A DNA stretch of 30,160 nt from Gammaproteobacteria bacterium (GTDB lineage Bacteria; Pseudomonadota; Gammaproteobacteria; DSM-16500), in assembly GCA_013287025.1 (NCBI GenBank), contig JABDEN010000015.1:1-30160 (forward strand). Direction: 5' to 3'. The notes under the pieces were generated by a model. The model saw only the letters and a program-made list of their open reading frames with translations, searched no databases and had not been told where the DNA came from. Positions 1 through 8,293 of this stretch are shown here, one piece after another (positions within the stretch are counted from its first letter, which is position 1; each line of letters begins with the position of its first letter). A program made the position numbers and the translations under genes.

Positions 1-68
1 GAGAATTTTTCATGCTCTACGCTTCTTAACATGCTTACCACTACTCGTGTTGATTAAAGTTTGTGCCA

Positions 69-98
69 ATTATATCACTTTTTATCAAAAATGATCAA
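69..98 (-). promoter_or_regulatory. Divergent sigma70-type promoter towards the left edge
   Basis: Read on the minus strand there is TTGATC (93-98), an 18-nt spacer and a perfect TATAAT (69-74). Transcription would start near 62 and run off the left edge. A minus-strand ATG at 11-13 (M-K-N-S...) may be the first codon of the gene it serves, but its Shine-Dalgarno is weak and only four codons are visible, so no CDS is called. Confidence 0.5.
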
Positions 99-178
99 GT
101 TTGGTGTTTAAGTAACTCATTGTAAAAATTGGAAAAGAAAAAAAGAGGCGATAAAAAGTATTGTTACCCACTCGCTTA

Positions 179-207
179 TTGTGATTTTTTTTATAAATTC
201 GTATATT
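179..207 (+). promoter_or_regulatory. Sigma70-type promoter of tex
   Basis: TTGTGA (179-184), a 17-nt spacer and TATATT (202-207) give a well-spaced promoter. The predicted start near 214 leaves a leader of about 50 nt before the tex ATG at 265. Confidence 0.55.
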
Positions 208-221
208 ACGGATCCAAGCTT

Positions 222-233
222 ATTGTATACAAT
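222..233. promoter_or_regulatory. 12-bp perfect palindrome in the tex leader
   Basis: ATTGTATACAAT is self-complementary and lies just downstream of the predicted tex transcription start, where a bound repressor or a small RNA hairpin could act. The binding protein is unknown and a chance palindrome in AT-rich DNA is possible. Confidence 0.3.
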
Positions 234-264
234 CGCATTTTAAAAAAAGGCCAAAATTTTAAAT

Positions 265-2541
265 ATGAATATCACGAGTTTTATTGCTAAAGAAATAAAT
301 GTTTCCTTAAATCAGGTCGAAGCTGCTATTGAATTATTAGATGGGGGAGACACGGTACCATTTATTTCGCGTTATCGTAAAGAAATCACAGGCGGATTGA
401 GTGACACACATTTACGTGTTATTGAAGAACGTTTGGTCTATCTTAGAGAGTTGGAAGCACGTCGTGAAACTATTTTAAAAAGTATTGAAGAACAAAATAA
501 ATTAACACCGGAATTAAAACAAACTATTTTAGATGTAGATAATAAAGCATCGTTAGAAGACTTATATTTACCTTTTAAACCGAAGAGACGAACGAAAGCG
601 CAAATTGCCAAAGAGGCAGGCTTGGAACCTTTGGCGTTGGAAATTTTGAATAATCCATCATTGGATCCTGAAAAAACTGCTGAAAAATATATTAATGTTG
701 AATACAATATTTCAACTACTAAAGAAGCATTAGAGGGCGCTAAACAAATTTTGATGGAATTATTTTTTGATACTTCGGATTTATTAAGTCCTTTTCGAAA
801 TTATTTATGGGAACATGGTACTATTCAAAGTGAAGTGGTCAAAGGAAAAGAAGTGGAAGGAAATAAATTTTCTGACTATTTTAATTATGAAGAACCTATA
901 AAAAAAATTCCTTCGCATCGCGCTTTGGCATTATTTCGCGGACGACGTGAAGAAATATTAAATGTAAATGTGTGTTTGAAAGAGAATGAAACTGAAATTT
1001 GTATTCTACAATTACAAGAAAAATTTGGTATAAAAAATAAAAATCGTGCTAGTGATAAATGGTTAATCGATATTATTCATGCAACATGGAGAATTAAATT
1101 TTTTTTAAAACTTGAACTTTCGATGATTATGCAACTCAACGAAAATGCAGATGTTGAAGCAATAAAAGTATTTGCAAATAATCTTCGTCATTTATTAATG
1201 TCTTCACCGGCAGGCTCGCGTGTAACGTTAGGTTTGGATCCTGGTTTACGTACGGGTGTTAAGGTAGTGATCGTTGATGGCACCGGCAAATTGTTATTTC
1301 ACGCAAGTATTTTTCCGCACGCTCCGCGTAATGATTGGGATGCATCTATCGCGATATTAGCAAAATTGTGCAAACAGTTTAATGTGGAGCTTGTCAGTAT
1401 CGGTAATGGAACGGCTTCAAGAGAAACGGATCGATTAGTCCTTGAATTAAAAAAACGTCATTCCGATTTACATCTTACGAGCATCGTCGTTTCTGAATCT
1501 GGTGCTTCGGTATATTCCGCTTCGGAGTTAGCGGCACTTGAATTTCCGGAATTAGATGTTTCTTATCGTGGTGCGGTTTCAATTGCACGTCGTTTACAAG
1601 ATCCACTGGCTGAACTTGTGAAAATTGATCCAAAATCAATTGGCGTCGGACAATATCAGCATGATGTTAATCAAACACAATTAACGCGCAGTTTGCATAT
1701 GGTGATGGAGGATTGTGTAAATGCTGTGGGCGTTGACGTCAATACTGCTTCCGTTCCATTACTCACTTGTGTTGCCGGATTAAACGAAACGATTGCAAAA
1801 AATATTATTCATTTTCGTGATAGTTATGGCGCTTTTAAAAATCGTCATGAATTAAAAAAAGTGCCGCGCTTGGGTGAAAAGGCATATGAACAAGCCGCAG
1901 GTTTTTTGCGAATTGTGAATGGTGAAAATCCATTGGATGCATCAGCAGTTCATCCAGAAGCTTATCCGGTTGTTGAAAAAATTTTAGAAAAGCAAAATCG
2001 ATCATTGTCTGAAGTCATGGGTAATGTAGCATTTCTAAAAAATTTAAAGGCGCGTGAATATACCGATGAAAAATTTGGTATCCCTACAGTTTCTGATATT
2101 TTAAATGAACTAGAAAAACCAGGTCGAGATCCACGGCCCGAATTTAAAACGGCGGTTTTTAAAGAAGGAATTGAGTCACTTCAGGATTTAAAAGTCGATA
2201 TGATTCTAGAGGGAGTTGTTACGAATGTTGCAAATTTTGGCGCTTTTGTCGATATTGGTGTTCACCAAGATGGATTAGTACATGTATCCATGTTAGCAGA
2301 TCGGTTTGTAAAGGATCCTAATGATGTTGTTAAAATTGGTGATATTGTAAAGGTTAAAGTTTTGGAAATTGACATTCCTCGTAAACGTATTCAATTAACG
2401 ATGCGATTATCGGAAAAAAATCAACCGAGAATAGAAAATAATTTTGTACCGTCTCCAAAAAAGAATCAGTCTGCAAAAAGTGATAACTTTGAAAATAGAA
2501 TTGGAAATGTATTATTAGAAGCGTTAAAAAAGAAAAAATAA
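265..2541 (+). CDS. tex: Tex family RNA-binding transcription accessory protein
   Basis: 758 residues, normal size for Tex. Order of domains: N-terminal helical Tex_N region; YqgF/RNase H-like domain opening near residue 320 with a GLDPGLRTGVK motif; helix-hairpin-helix region around 500-560 (LNETIAKNIIHFRD, VPRLGEKAYEQAAGFLRI); C-terminal S1 RNA-binding domain about 650-720 (GVVTNVANFGAFVDIG, DGLVHVSML). The lysine- and asparagine-rich tail is typical of the family in AT-rich genomes. Tex is a cytoplasmic nucleic-acid-binding protein that influences transcription and, in several pathogens, toxin or virulence gene expression. The ATG at 265 has only a weak ribosome binding site but begins the conserved N-terminus. 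The gene appears monocistronic, with its own promoter and a strong terminator directly downstream. Identification is secure. Confidence 0.96.
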   Translation: MNITSFIAKEINVSLNQVEAAIELLDGGDTVPFISRYRKEITGGLSDTHLRVIEERLVYLRELEARRETILKSIEEQNKLTPELKQTILDVDNKASLEDLYLPFKPKRRTKAQIAKEAGLEPLALEILNNPSLDPEKTAEKYINVEYNISTTKEALEGAKQILMELFFDTSDLLSPFRNYLWEHGTIQSEVVKGKEVEGNKFSDYFNYEEPIKKIPSHRALALFRGRREEILNVNVCLKENETEICILQLQEKFGIKNKNRASDKWLIDIIHATWRIKFFLKLELSMIMQLNENADVEAIKVFANNLRHLLMSSPAGSRVTLGLDPGLRTGVKVVIVDGTGKLLFHASIFPHAPRNDWDASIAILAKLCKQFNVELVSIGNGTASRETDRLVLELKKRHSDLHLTSIVVSESGASVYSASELAALEFPELDVSYRGAVSIARRLQDPLAELVKIDPKSIGVGQYQHDVNQTQLTRSLHMVMEDCVNAVGVDVNTASVPLLTCVAGLNETIAKNIIHFRDSYGAFKNRHELKKVPRLGEKAYEQAAGFLRIVNGENPLDASAVHPEAYPVVEKILEKQNRSLSEVMGNVAFLKNLKAREYTDEKFGIPTVSDILNELEKPGRDPRPEFKTAVFKEGIESLQDLKVDMILEGVVTNVANFGAFVDIGVHQDGLVHVSMLADRFVKDPNDVVKIGDIVKVKVLEIDIPRKRIQLTMRLSEKNQPRIENNFVPSPKKNQSAKSDNFENRIGNVLLEALKKKK

Positions 2542-2550
2542 ATATAAATA

Positions 2551-2588
2551 GGGCACCTCATCACGGTGCCGGTGCCCCTTTTATTTTA
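2551..2588. terminator. Bidirectional intrinsic terminator between tex and the PEGA lipoprotein gene
   Basis: GGGCACC (2551-2557) can pair with GGTGCCC (2571-2577), or the shorter GGCACC with GGTGCC (2565-2570). A T-rich tract follows on the plus strand, and the minus strand also runs into a U-rich stretch, so it can stop both convergent genes. Confidence 0.8.
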
Positions 2589-2954
2589 TTTCGAGAGTTC
2601 TGCATTAATGACGCGCGATTCTGGTGCCACTTTCATCATATTGCCTGTTGCAGCATCAATGATAAATCCAGGCCAGAAAAAGATATTTAGAATTCCAATC
2701 GGTTGAAAGGCCGTATTTACTTGAGTATGGGTATCTCTATAACCTGATTTTTTGAGCGTTAAAAGTGTGGGGGACCAAGTATTTACGGATATTTGGGTGG
2801 GAGTGTTGCCTTGAGGCACATTATTCACAAAAACCTGTGCGCCTTCAGGTTTGGAGTTTACGTGTACCACTTTGTTATTATCGCCAGCGATGGATGCGCA
2901 GCCGCTTAAGGTAATGATTGCAATGGATAGTGCTGAATTGAGCATTTTTTTCAT
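2586..2954 (-). CDS. Small PEGA-domain lipoprotein
   Basis: 122 residues. An N-terminal signal sequence ends in a lipobox, L-S-G-C, with the lipidated cysteine at residue 19. Residues about 29-75 form a PEGA domain (VHVNSKPEGAQVFVNNVPQG, then TPTQISV and LTLKKSGYRD), a beta-rich surface module. A hydrophobic stretch, GILNIFFWPGFIIDAATG, lies near 87-104. The combination is typical of small lipoproteins in gammaproteobacteria whose precise role is unknown; anchoring in the outer or inner membrane with a periplasmic function is expected. AGGTGA sits 5-6 nt before the ATG. It is convergent with tex and shares its terminator. Confidence 0.85.
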   Translation of the reverse strand: MKKMLNSALSIAIITLSGCASIAGDNNKVVHVNSKPEGAQVFVNNVPQGNTPTQISVNTWSPTLLTLKKSGYRDTHTQVNTAFQPIGILNIFFWPGFIIDAATGNMMKVAPESRVINAELSK

Positions 2955-3111
2955 TTTTCACCTATGATTGGATGTATAAGAGGTTTGTATATTTTTAATT
3001 CTTACCTGAGGAAAGAGCTCACATTGTAAGCTCAAGTTAACAAAAATACAATAATTTCAAATAACATACCGCCATTTGAACGATTGATTGTATGTTTGCC
3101 ATATTTTTATA

Positions 3112-3125
3112 TTGTCAATTGACAA
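3112..3125. promoter_or_regulatory. Palindromic operator 1 over the permease -35
   Basis: TTGTCAATTGACAA is a perfect 14-bp palindrome. Its right half contains the consensus -35 hexamer TTGACA (3119-3124). Because it is symmetric it also offers TTGACA on the minus strand towards the PEGA lipoprotein gene. Confidence 0.55.
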
Positions 3126-3146
3126 GTATTCTTGTAATGGTATACC
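3119..3146 (+). promoter_or_regulatory. Promoter of the amino-acid permease gene
   Basis: A consensus TTGACA (3119-3124), a 16-nt spacer and TATACC (3141-3146). The start site would fall near 3153, giving a leader of about 30 nt to the ATG at 3183. Confidence 0.5.
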
Positions 3147-3153
3147 ATTACAA
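3132..3153. promoter_or_regulatory. Palindromic operator 2 over the permease -10
   Basis: A perfect 22-bp palindrome with half-site TTGTAATGGTA followed by its exact complement. It covers the -10 and the predicted start. Its outer TGTAA...TTACA resembles the TyrR/PhhR box, TGTAAA-N6-TTTACA, but with a wider centre, so assignment to a TyrR-like regulator is only a suggestion. Confidence 0.6.
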
Positions 3154-3182
3154 CAGTTTCAATCTATCATTTGGTTACTAAT

Positions 3183-4382
3183 ATGCATTTATCTCATTCT
3201 TTCAAATCAATATTTGGCGCAACCACACTCATAACAGGATGCTGTATAGGTGCTGGAATGATTGGCTTGCCAATGAAAAGCGTTTTAGTCGGTTTTATGC
3301 CCGCAACTTTTGCAATGTTTTTATGTTATTTGTTTACGACAATCACCGGTTTATTTATTGTGGAAGCGACGCTTTGGTTTAATACTAAAGTTAATTTACC
3401 TACTATTGTTGAATCCACATTAGGGAAAAAAAGTAAATTTTTAACATTATTTTTATTCCTCGCTTTATTTTATAGTTTGTTTGTCGCCTATTTAGATGGG
3501 ACTGGTATGATCATTGCTGAAATACTTACTTCTCTCACGGGTTTTGCTGTGACCAAAAAAATGGGTATTATTGTCAGTACATTGTTGGTCGGTGCGATAA
3601 CTTATACTGGAACACATTTAGCAAATCGCTTTAATCAAATTTTATTATTAGGGATGATTGTTTCATACGCATTACTCATCAGCATTGGTTTTACAAATAA
3701 TCATATTTCTCATGCAGAATCTTTTCATCCTATGGGAATTTTGCATGTCATACCCATTATGCTCATTTGTTTTGGTTATCAAAATTTAGTACCCACTGTC
3801 ACCTATTATTTAAAAAAGAATGTAAATTATATTCGTTTCGCTATTATTATTGGAAATTTTATTCCTTTGTTAGTTTATACTTTATGGAACTATGTTATTT
3901 TAGGAATTTTGCCTGATAATCATTTAATTATTAAAAATGCTGAAATTATTACACAATTATTACAGAATACTTTAACGATTATTTCAATTGTTGTTTTAGT
4001 AAAAGCATTTTCCCTTTTTGCGATGCTCACTTCTTTTATTCCGACAGTCTTAAGTCTTGTGGATTTTATTAAAGATGGGATTCGAATTTCATTTAATAAG
4101 CAATTAAAAAACGATCTTTTTTATGTCATTTGCATTTTTATTCCTTCCTTTATTTTTACTATGACTTATCCTCATTTATTTTTAAATATGCTAGATTTTG
4201 CGGGAGGATTTGTGGATGTATTGCTATTTGGAATATTACCAGCACTCGTTGTTTTGGTGGGTAGAAAAAAATTTTTAAGTAATGATCATTATCAAGTTTT
4301 TGGTGGTATGATAACACCTCTACTTGTCATATTTTTATCTCTTATTATTTTAATGGTAAAAATGGGTTTTTTATCATTATAA
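3183..4382 (+). CDS. HAAAP/TyrP-type aromatic amino-acid permease
   Basis: 399 residues from the ATG at 3183; a TTG at 3171 in frame would add four residues. No clear Shine-Dalgarno favours either. The protein is almost entirely hydrophobic with about 11 transmembrane segments. The first helix carries the family signature ITGCCIGAGMIGLPM, and the middle contains IPIMLICFGYQNLVPTVTYY, matching the conserved SFGFH...P region of TyrP/Mtr. Members import tyrosine, tryptophan or phenylalanine by proton symport; substrate cannot be read from sequence. Intracellular gammaproteobacteria often keep several such permeases to draw amino acids from the host. It is preceded by two palindromic operators and followed after 34 nt by the phosphatase-like gene, probably in the same transcript. 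Confidence 0.88.
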   Translation: MHLSHSFKSIFGATTLITGCCIGAGMIGLPMKSVLVGFMPATFAMFLCYLFTTITGLFIVEATLWFNTKVNLPTIVESTLGKKSKFLTLFLFLALFYSLFVAYLDGTGMIIAEILTSLTGFAVTKKMGIIVSTLLVGAITYTGTHLANRFNQILLLGMIVSYALLISIGFTNNHISHAESFHPMGILHVIPIMLICFGYQNLVPTVTYYLKKNVNYIRFAIIIGNFIPLLVYTLWNYVILGILPDNHLIIKNAEIITQLLQNTLTIISIVVLVKAFSLFAMLTSFIPTVLSLVDFIKDGIRISFNKQLKNDLFYVICIFIPSFIFTMTYPHLFLNMLDFAGGFVDVLLFGILPALVVLVGRKKFLSNDHYQVFGGMITPLLVIFLSLIILMVKMGFLSL

Positions 4383-4416
4383 ATAATTTTTAGGATTTTT
4401 TTTAAAAGGAGTTAGC

Positions 4417-5376
4417 ATGGTTCGTGTATTTGTTTTTATTTTTAGTTTAATTTTTTTTATTTCATGTATGGCTGGAGATATTCAGCACGACAAAAAATTT
4501 TCACAACTTAAACGTGTGATTTATATCACTTTAGATGGAGTAAGAACCGAAGATTTTTTTTTACATCCTGAATATTTCCCCATATTTTGGAATAAATATG
4601 CAAACATTGCGAAGATATATGGGAAGCCCAACGATAAAAATACCATGGTAGTTGCATCTGTCCCCGTAAGTTTACCGTCCTATCAAAGCCAAATGGCGGG
4701 AGAAGTCCAACCATGTGAAGATAATAATTGTGGAAGAATTCTTGTTGAAACTCTACCAGAAAAATTAAAATCCCAATTTGGATTTTCCAAAAAAGCAATA
4801 GCGATTTTTGCTTCATGGTTTGAAATTGAGTATGCCGCACAACATATCGCAGATTCAGTATTTACTAATACTGGAAATATGCCAGTATACGATCCCGATA
4901 CCAAAATCGCAGATTCTGTAATGGAAGCGCTTAATTTACAACAAAGCATGGATCATTATGATGATGATATTACACGTTATGACCGATATACTATTGATCA
5001 GGCAATGCATTATTTTGAAACCTATATGCCACGTTTTTTATGGATTTCATTAGATGATGCAGATGAAGCAGCGCACGGAAATAATAGAACTGCCTATTTA
5101 GCTGCTTTAACATTATATGATAATTTCTTAGATCAATTATTTATTAAGTTAAAAAATCTTCATCTCGATGAAGATACCACGGTTATTGTAACAACGGATC
5201 ATGGACGTGGTATCGGTCACAGATGGACAGATCACGGCCCTGAAACCGCGACATCAAAATTTACATGGGCTTTTGTTATCAATGGAGAATTGTCGCCCCG
5301 CGCAATTTCGAACACAAAAATAAATTATAGTACTTTATCGATACGTCCAACGGTAGAAGCTATTTTTCAAGCATAA
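4417..5376 (+). CDS. Exported alkaline-phosphatase-superfamily hydrolase (phosphodiesterase-like)
   Basis: 319 residues starting at an ATG preceded by AAAGGAG at 5-nt spacing. An N-terminal hydrophobic segment with ISC near residue 17 marks export, perhaps as a lipoprotein although the lipobox is poor. Superfamily motifs follow in the right order: YITLDGVR (metal aspartate), VSLPSYQSQMAG (a serine as candidate nucleophile), LDDADEAAHG (metal aspartate and histidine), TTDHGRG (Asp-His) and a final TDHGPE histidine. This order matches type I phosphodiesterase/nucleotide pyrophosphatase and phosphopentomutase-like enzymes. It should act in the periplasm or at the surface on phosphoester or sulfate-ester substrates. 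The true substrate is unknown. Gap to the upstream permease is short, suggesting cotranscription. Confidence 0.8.
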   Translation: MVRVFVFIFSLIFFISCMAGDIQHDKKFSQLKRVIYITLDGVRTEDFFLHPEYFPIFWNKYANIAKIYGKPNDKNTMVVASVPVSLPSYQSQMAGEVQPCEDNNCGRILVETLPEKLKSQFGFSKKAIAIFASWFEIEYAAQHIADSVFTNTGNMPVYDPDTKIADSVMEALNLQQSMDHYDDDITRYDRYTIDQAMHYFETYMPRFLWISLDDADEAAHGNNRTAYLAALTLYDNFLDQLFIKLKNLHLDEDTTVIVTTDHGRGIGHRWTDHGPETATSKFTWAFVINGELSPRAISNTKINYSTLSIRPTVEAIFQA

Positions 5377-5383
5377 ATTTTAT

Positions 5384-5416
5384 AAGCAGGAATGTTGATC
5401 ACATTTCTGCTTTTCC
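5384..5416 (+). terminator. Probable terminator after the phosphatase-like gene
   Basis: A 12-bp stem with one G-T pair (5384-5395 with 5401-5412) and a TGATC loop, followed by TT then CCC. The short U-tract makes it a moderate terminator. The rest of the interval to 5564 holds a TATAAT (5484-5489) without a good -35, and no convincing gene. Confidence 0.55.
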
Positions 5417-5564
5417 CTACGTTTGCTAATTCCTCGAACACCTTGTCTGAAATAACTGTAATCATTATTAAATTGAATGTTTCTATAATACTCAGTTTCT
5501 TGCAAATTTCTTCGGTTCTCATTTAGTATGGAAGTATAAGGATAACGAAGACAAGGAGGTCATT

Positions 5565-6443
5565 ATGAAATTCAAATTACAATATACACTTCCTACCCTC
5601 ACGCTTTTCGCGTTAATGACAACCGCAAATGCAATGGATAAAGGTATTTATATCACACAGTTTAATTTAGAAAATCCCACAAAATTAGATTATTTTATTC
5701 GCGAAGCAAAATCGGCAGGAATTAATACTTTTGTGATTGATCATGAATACAAAAGTTCACATTACGCAGCGGCGATTGCAAAAGTAAAAGCGGCTGGTAT
5801 CAAAAATGTAGCGCGAATCGTTGTATTTTCAAATGGTGGCAGTGCGGATCAAGTACGTTCAAAACCTTATTGGGAAGAAAAATTTAAGTTAGTGAATGAA
5901 TCAATTCAAGCGGGCGCTGATGCAATACAACTAGATTACATACGTTATAGCTCTAAATTGCCTGCTGATCCCCAACATGCGAAAGATGTCTATGAAGTCA
6001 TTAAATGGTATAAAGCAAAAATTAATGCAGAAAAAGTCCCGATGGAAATCGATATTTTTGGTGAAGTCAGTTATTATCCTTCCATGCATATCGGGCAAGA
6101 TATCAAGATGTTTGCTGATAGTGTCGATGGCGTTAATCCAATGGTATATCCTTCACATTTTTGGCCTTATCAAAAATATTCTGCGGAACCCTATAACACC
6201 ATTCATAACTCTTTAAGTGCTTTAGTAAAACAATTTAATGGGAATCCTCCTTTTAAAATTCGAGCATTTATAGAAGCTGCCAATTATCATTATCTTAAAC
6301 AAACGAGCAATGATCAAAAGCAAAAATATTTATTAGAACAAATTCGTGCTGTTGAAGATACCAAGGGTGTTTCTGGTTGGTACGTATGGAGTGCAAATAA
6401 TGTATATGAAAATTTATTCCATGTATTAAAAAACAAAAGCTAA
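5565..6443 (+). CDS. Exported putative glycoside hydrolase (DUF4015/PF13200-like)
   Basis: 292 residues with a near-perfect Shine-Dalgarno, AAGGAGGT, 4 nt before the ATG. A cleavable signal peptide ends at about residue 23 (TTANA). The mature protein looks like a TIM barrel: KGIYITQFNLEN at the first strand, then NTFVIDHEY, ADAIQLDYIRYSS around 125-138, MEIDIFGEVSYY, VDGVNPMVYPSHFW and GWYVWSANNVYEN. The DAIQLDYIRY element is the hallmark of the DUF4015 putative glycosyl hydrolase family, where the aspartate lies at the expected active site. The substrate is unknown; a role in periplasmic glycan or exopolysaccharide turnover is inferred. It has a strong terminator of its own. Confidence 0.85.
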   Translation: MKFKLQYTLPTLTLFALMTTANAMDKGIYITQFNLENPTKLDYFIREAKSAGINTFVIDHEYKSSHYAAAIAKVKAAGIKNVARIVVFSNGGSADQVRSKPYWEEKFKLVNESIQAGADAIQLDYIRYSSKLPADPQHAKDVYEVIKWYKAKINAEKVPMEIDIFGEVSYYPSMHIGQDIKMFADSVDGVNPMVYPSHFWPYQKYSAEPYNTIHNSLSALVKQFNGNPPFKIRAFIEAANYHYLKQTSNDQKQKYLLEQIRAVEDTKGVSGWYVWSANNVYENLFHVLKNKS

Positions 6444-6450
6444 CAGCAAA

Positions 6451-6488
6451 AAGAAGCATTTATACCTCTTAAATGCTTCTTTTTTTTA
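6451..6488 (+). terminator. Strong intrinsic terminator after the glycoside hydrolase gene
   Basis: A 12-bp perfect stem, AAGAAGCATTTA (6451-6462) with TAAATGCTTCTT (6470-6481), a 7-nt loop and a long T-run. Confidence 0.92.
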
Positions 6489-6527
6489 TCTACAATTATT
6501 TTCATGTTGAAATTCCCATGTTATCTC

Positions 6528-6556
6528 TTTATCACTTCCGGCTTTGTGTCTATAAT
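6528..6556 (+). promoter_or_regulatory. Promoter of the antiporter gene
   Basis: A perfect TATAAT (6551-6556) lies 17 nt after TTTATC (6528-6533). The leader to the GTG start would be about 27 nt. Confidence 0.45.
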
Positions 6557-6589
6557 AAACATTGATAAGTTCAGGAACACGGAGGTTCT

Positions 6590-8173
6590 GTGAATTTTAT
6601 TGAAGCTGCTCTAATTATTCTTGGTTTTGCTATTCTATGTGTTCCTATCGCTACGCGATTCCAAATTCCATTAGAAATATTCTTAGTCTTTGCTAGTGCA
6701 AGCTTAAGTTTTTTGCCGGGTCTGCCGCCGATTACAATTGATCCTTTGATTGTCTTTAATTTATTTTTACCACCCATTTTATTTCATGCTGCCTATTACA
6801 CTTCTTGGCGAGAATTCAAGGATAATATTAGGCCCATTGGTCTTTTATCCATTGTGCTTGTCGTTGTATCAACCATCATGATTGCGGTATTTTCAAAATG
6901 GTTAATTCCAACTTTTACATGGGCGCAAGGTTTTTTGTTGGGAGCAATTGTTTCTCCTACCGATGCCGCATCCGCGACTTCAATCATTAAAAAATTAGGA
7001 GCACCACCTCGTCTCATTACTATTTTAGAAGGAGAAAGTTTAATAAATGATGCTACCGCATTAATTTTATTTCGATTTTCGCTAGCAACTATTTTAATAG
7101 GCTCATTTTCAATGTTTGATGCTATTACAAAATTTATTTTTATGAGTATAGGTGGCGTAATTGTGGGACTAGTTATTGGAAAAATTGTATTAATCATTTC
7201 GCCAAAAATTAAAATGCCCTCGGCAGAAATTACACTTTCTATTATTACTGCGTTTAGCTGTTATATTGTTGCTGAAAAATTAAATGTATCAGGAGTTATT
7301 GCAACCGTTTCTTGCGGAATTTATTTCGGACTTGCATTACCTGTTATTGCGTCATCAAAATCACGTATTCAAGCCAAAGCTACTTGGAACACCATGCTTT
7401 TTATTATTAATGGATTTGTATTTACTTTGATTGGTCTTGAATTACCAATGATTATAAAAAATTTAGAAATATATTCGTTAAAAACCATTTTTTTATATGG
7501 CATTTCTATTAGTATTGTTTTAATTATCGTGAGAATTATTTGGGTTTTTGTTGCGGCATATATTTCTAGGATTTTAGTGCCTGCAATTCAAAAAAGAGAT
7601 CCTTTTCATTTTCCTACACTCTTTATATTAGGCTGGTCCGGTATGCGCGGAATTGTTTCCTTAGCCGCAGTTTTATCTTTGCCTTATCAGTTGAACGGAG
7701 GAATGTTTCCGAATCGTGATTTATTATTGTTATTAACTTATTTTGTTATTTTTATCACGCTTATTATTCCTACCTTTTCCCTCCCATTATTTTTAAAATA
7801 TTTTAATCTGACGGGTTCGATAAATTCATTTAAAGAAGAAGCCACAACAAGATTTCATGTATTAGATAGTGTTTTACATTGTATCGACGATGTGGTGCGA
7901 AAAGAAAATTTTCCTGAAAAAGTTGTCGTCGAATTTCGTAACCAAATAGAGCGTCGAATTAAAGTAGTTAGTACACAAATGAGTGACGCGCCATTTTCAA
8001 CATTAACGGATGAATATTCAGCGCTTCGAAAACTGCTGCAATTATCTTTCTCGATTGAAAGAAAAATTCTCATTCGATTACGAAAAGATGAGAAAATCAG
8101 CGATTATGTTTTTCATTTGTTATTAGACGAATTAGATTTTGAAGAAATGCGCGCTAAAACATTAAGAATCTAA
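6590..8173 (+). CDS. Na+/H+ antiporter, CPA1 (NhaP) family
   Basis: 527 residues with a GTG start, chosen because GGAGG (6581-6585) lies 4 nt upstream. About 12 transmembrane helices occupy residues 1-410. Key family motifs are visible: LFLPPILFHAAY, GAIVSPTDAASATSI (the conserved P-T-D of the ion pathway), LEGESLINDATALILF (the essential N-D pair) and GWSGMRGIVSLAA. The C-terminal 110 residues are hydrophilic and probably cytoplasmic, as usual for NhaP-type proteins. The product exchanges sodium (or potassium) for protons across the inner membrane and so controls cytoplasmic pH and salt. It stands alone between a terminator and the promoter of the next gene. Confidence 0.93.
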   Translation: MNFIEAALIILGFAILCVPIATRFQIPLEIFLVFASASLSFLPGLPPITIDPLIVFNLFLPPILFHAAYYTSWREFKDNIRPIGLLSIVLVVVSTIMIAVFSKWLIPTFTWAQGFLLGAIVSPTDAASATSIIKKLGAPPRLITILEGESLINDATALILFRFSLATILIGSFSMFDAITKFIFMSIGGVIVGLVIGKIVLIISPKIKMPSAEITLSIITAFSCYIVAEKLNVSGVIATVSCGIYFGLALPVIASSKSRIQAKATWNTMLFIINGFVFTLIGLELPMIIKNLEIYSLKTIFLYGISISIVLIIVRIIWVFVAAYISRILVPAIQKRDPFHFPTLFILGWSGMRGIVSLAAVLSLPYQLNGGMFPNRDLLLLLTYFVIFITLIIPTFSLPLFLKYFNLTGSINSFKEEATTRFHVLDSVLHCIDDVVRKENFPEKVVVEFRNQIERRIKVVSTQMSDAPFSTLTDEYSALRKLLQLSFSIERKILIRLRKDEKISDYVFHLLLDELDFEEMRAKTLRI

Positions 8174-8204
8174 TGGTTTATATTAATTTACATGCGGTAG
8201 TTCA

Positions 8205-8213
8205 TGATATAAT
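8205..8213 (+). promoter_or_regulatory. Extended -10 promoter of the diguanylate cyclase gene
   Basis: TGATATAAT, a TGn-TATAAT extended -10. No good -35 precedes it, as is usual for this promoter type. Confidence 0.45.
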
Positions 8214-8293
8214 AATGATATAGATCTTGCCAGAATTTAATAAATACCTCGATCGTGTATTTTATTTGTTCAGAGTGGGCAAAAGGATCGCCA

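Noticed and set aside
5392..5540. Short open frames in the 5377-5564 gap: a 44-residue plus-strand frame from 5392 and minus-strand frames of about 50 residues.
   Set aside because: No proper ribosome binding site, the plus frame starts inside a terminator hairpin, and none resembles a known family.
8255..8293. GTG start for the diguanylate cyclase.
   Set aside because: No ribosome binding site before it, while AAAGGA precedes the ATG at 8294.
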